This document shows positions 63,712 through 64,000 of a DNA stretch of 64,000 nucleotides, in pieces (within the stretch, counting starts at the first letter, position 1; every line of letters starts with the position of its first letter). Location: contig OZ220491.1 of NCBI GenBank assembly GCA_965116195.1, positions 124,001 through 188,000 on the forward strand. Direction: 5' to 3'. A model generated the notes under the pieces. The model did not search any database. It had not been told where the DNA came from and saw only the letters and a list, made by a program, of their open reading frames with translations. This DNA is from Aldehydirespirator sp965116195 (lineage in GTDB: Bacteria; Actinomycetota; Acidimicrobiia; Acidimicrobiales; Aldehydirespiratoraceae). The translations under genes and the position numbers were made by a program.

Positions 63712-64000
63712 TGTGATACCTCCTGGTGTTTGGCCGGGTTCATCGAATGTCTGCGGGGGTCATTGGGCGGGCCTGTGATCCGGGTGTCTGCCTTCTTGTG
63801 TTTTGGCTGGGTTCGTCGAATGTCTGCGGGGGTCACCGGGCGGGCCTGTGATTGTGGGTGTTGCGTGCCGGTTGGCGCTTGATCGATTGCATCATGGGTT
63901 GTGTGGGTTACTAGGTGGCTTGTGATCCGGGTGCCTGTCTTCTTGGTGTTTGACCGGGGATCAAAGGTCTGCCGGTGTTGCGAAGTGGCCTGCAATCGCA
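63712..64000. repeat. ~73-bp repeats upstream of leuD
   Basis: catcgaatgtctgcgggggt at 63741 and cgtcgaatgtctgcgggggt at 63814 (73 bp); decayed third and fourth units near 63887 and 63958 keep the same spacing (72-73 bp). The array runs to the window end; the leuC end, if any, is outside. Confidence 0.85.

Overview
The window is high-GC bacterial DNA with GTG/TTG starts, leaderless-looking promoters, an LLM-type (F420-like) monooxygenase, a DUF222/13E12 HNH protein, an actinobacterial-type SerC and dense acyl-CoA genes. This points to Actinomycetota, possibly class Acidimicrobiia (a guess). No rRNA, tRNA, transposase or CRISPR array was recognised.

Layout. 1-5301 (minus): HTTM protein, imelysin, di-haem oxidoreductase and imelysin, an iron-linked envelope cassette. 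5479-7769: type II restriction-modification pair. 7986-8933: small membrane protein and an FMN/F420-binding oxidoreductase facing each other across a strong hairpin terminator. 9003-19308: peptide-type ABC transporter (two ATPases, two permeases, binding protein) with three hydrolases. 19374-25380 (plus): aminotransferase, M20 amidohydrolase, free lipoyl-domain protein, SDR and fused E1 alpha/beta 2-oxoacid dehydrogenase. 25443-35127 (minus): purine block (phosphoribosyltransferase, 8-oxoguanine-deaminase-like enzyme, LLM enzyme, SsnA-like amidohydrolase, fused xanthine dehydrogenase) and a membrane sulfite-oxidase-fold protein. 35243-37300: RsgA and an HTH gene pair. 37328-54440: acyl-CoA ligases, acyl-CoA dehydrogenase, enoyl-CoA hydratase, CoA-transferase and carboxyltransferase, interrupted by a DUF222-HNH gene, a second restriction-modification locus and an AbiE toxin-antitoxin pair. 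54816-63711: SerC, aminotransferase, S9 peptidase, acidic membrane protein, beta-propeller lipoprotein and LeuD.

Two signals stand out. (1) The second methyltransferase (minus strand, about 44.9-45.8 kb) carries a 37-nt GA/CT dinucleotide tract right after its SAM-binding motif. As written the gene is out of frame after the tract. Loss of one GA unit restores a canonical C-terminus (GFEID motif II) whose stop overlaps the HNH endonuclease start as ATGA. This looks like a phase-variable restriction-modification locus captured in its altered state. (2) The whole window is full of short tandem duplications with a preferred period near 72-74 bp. Between genes the period is mostly 73-74 bp and the copies often carry a neighbour's start or stop codon ('gene-end echoes'). 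Inside genes the period is always a multiple of three (72, 69, 66, 63, 36) and the copies form low-complexity inserts in otherwise conserved enzymes. An ongoing ~73-bp duplication process filtered by selection would explain both classes; I know of no name for it.
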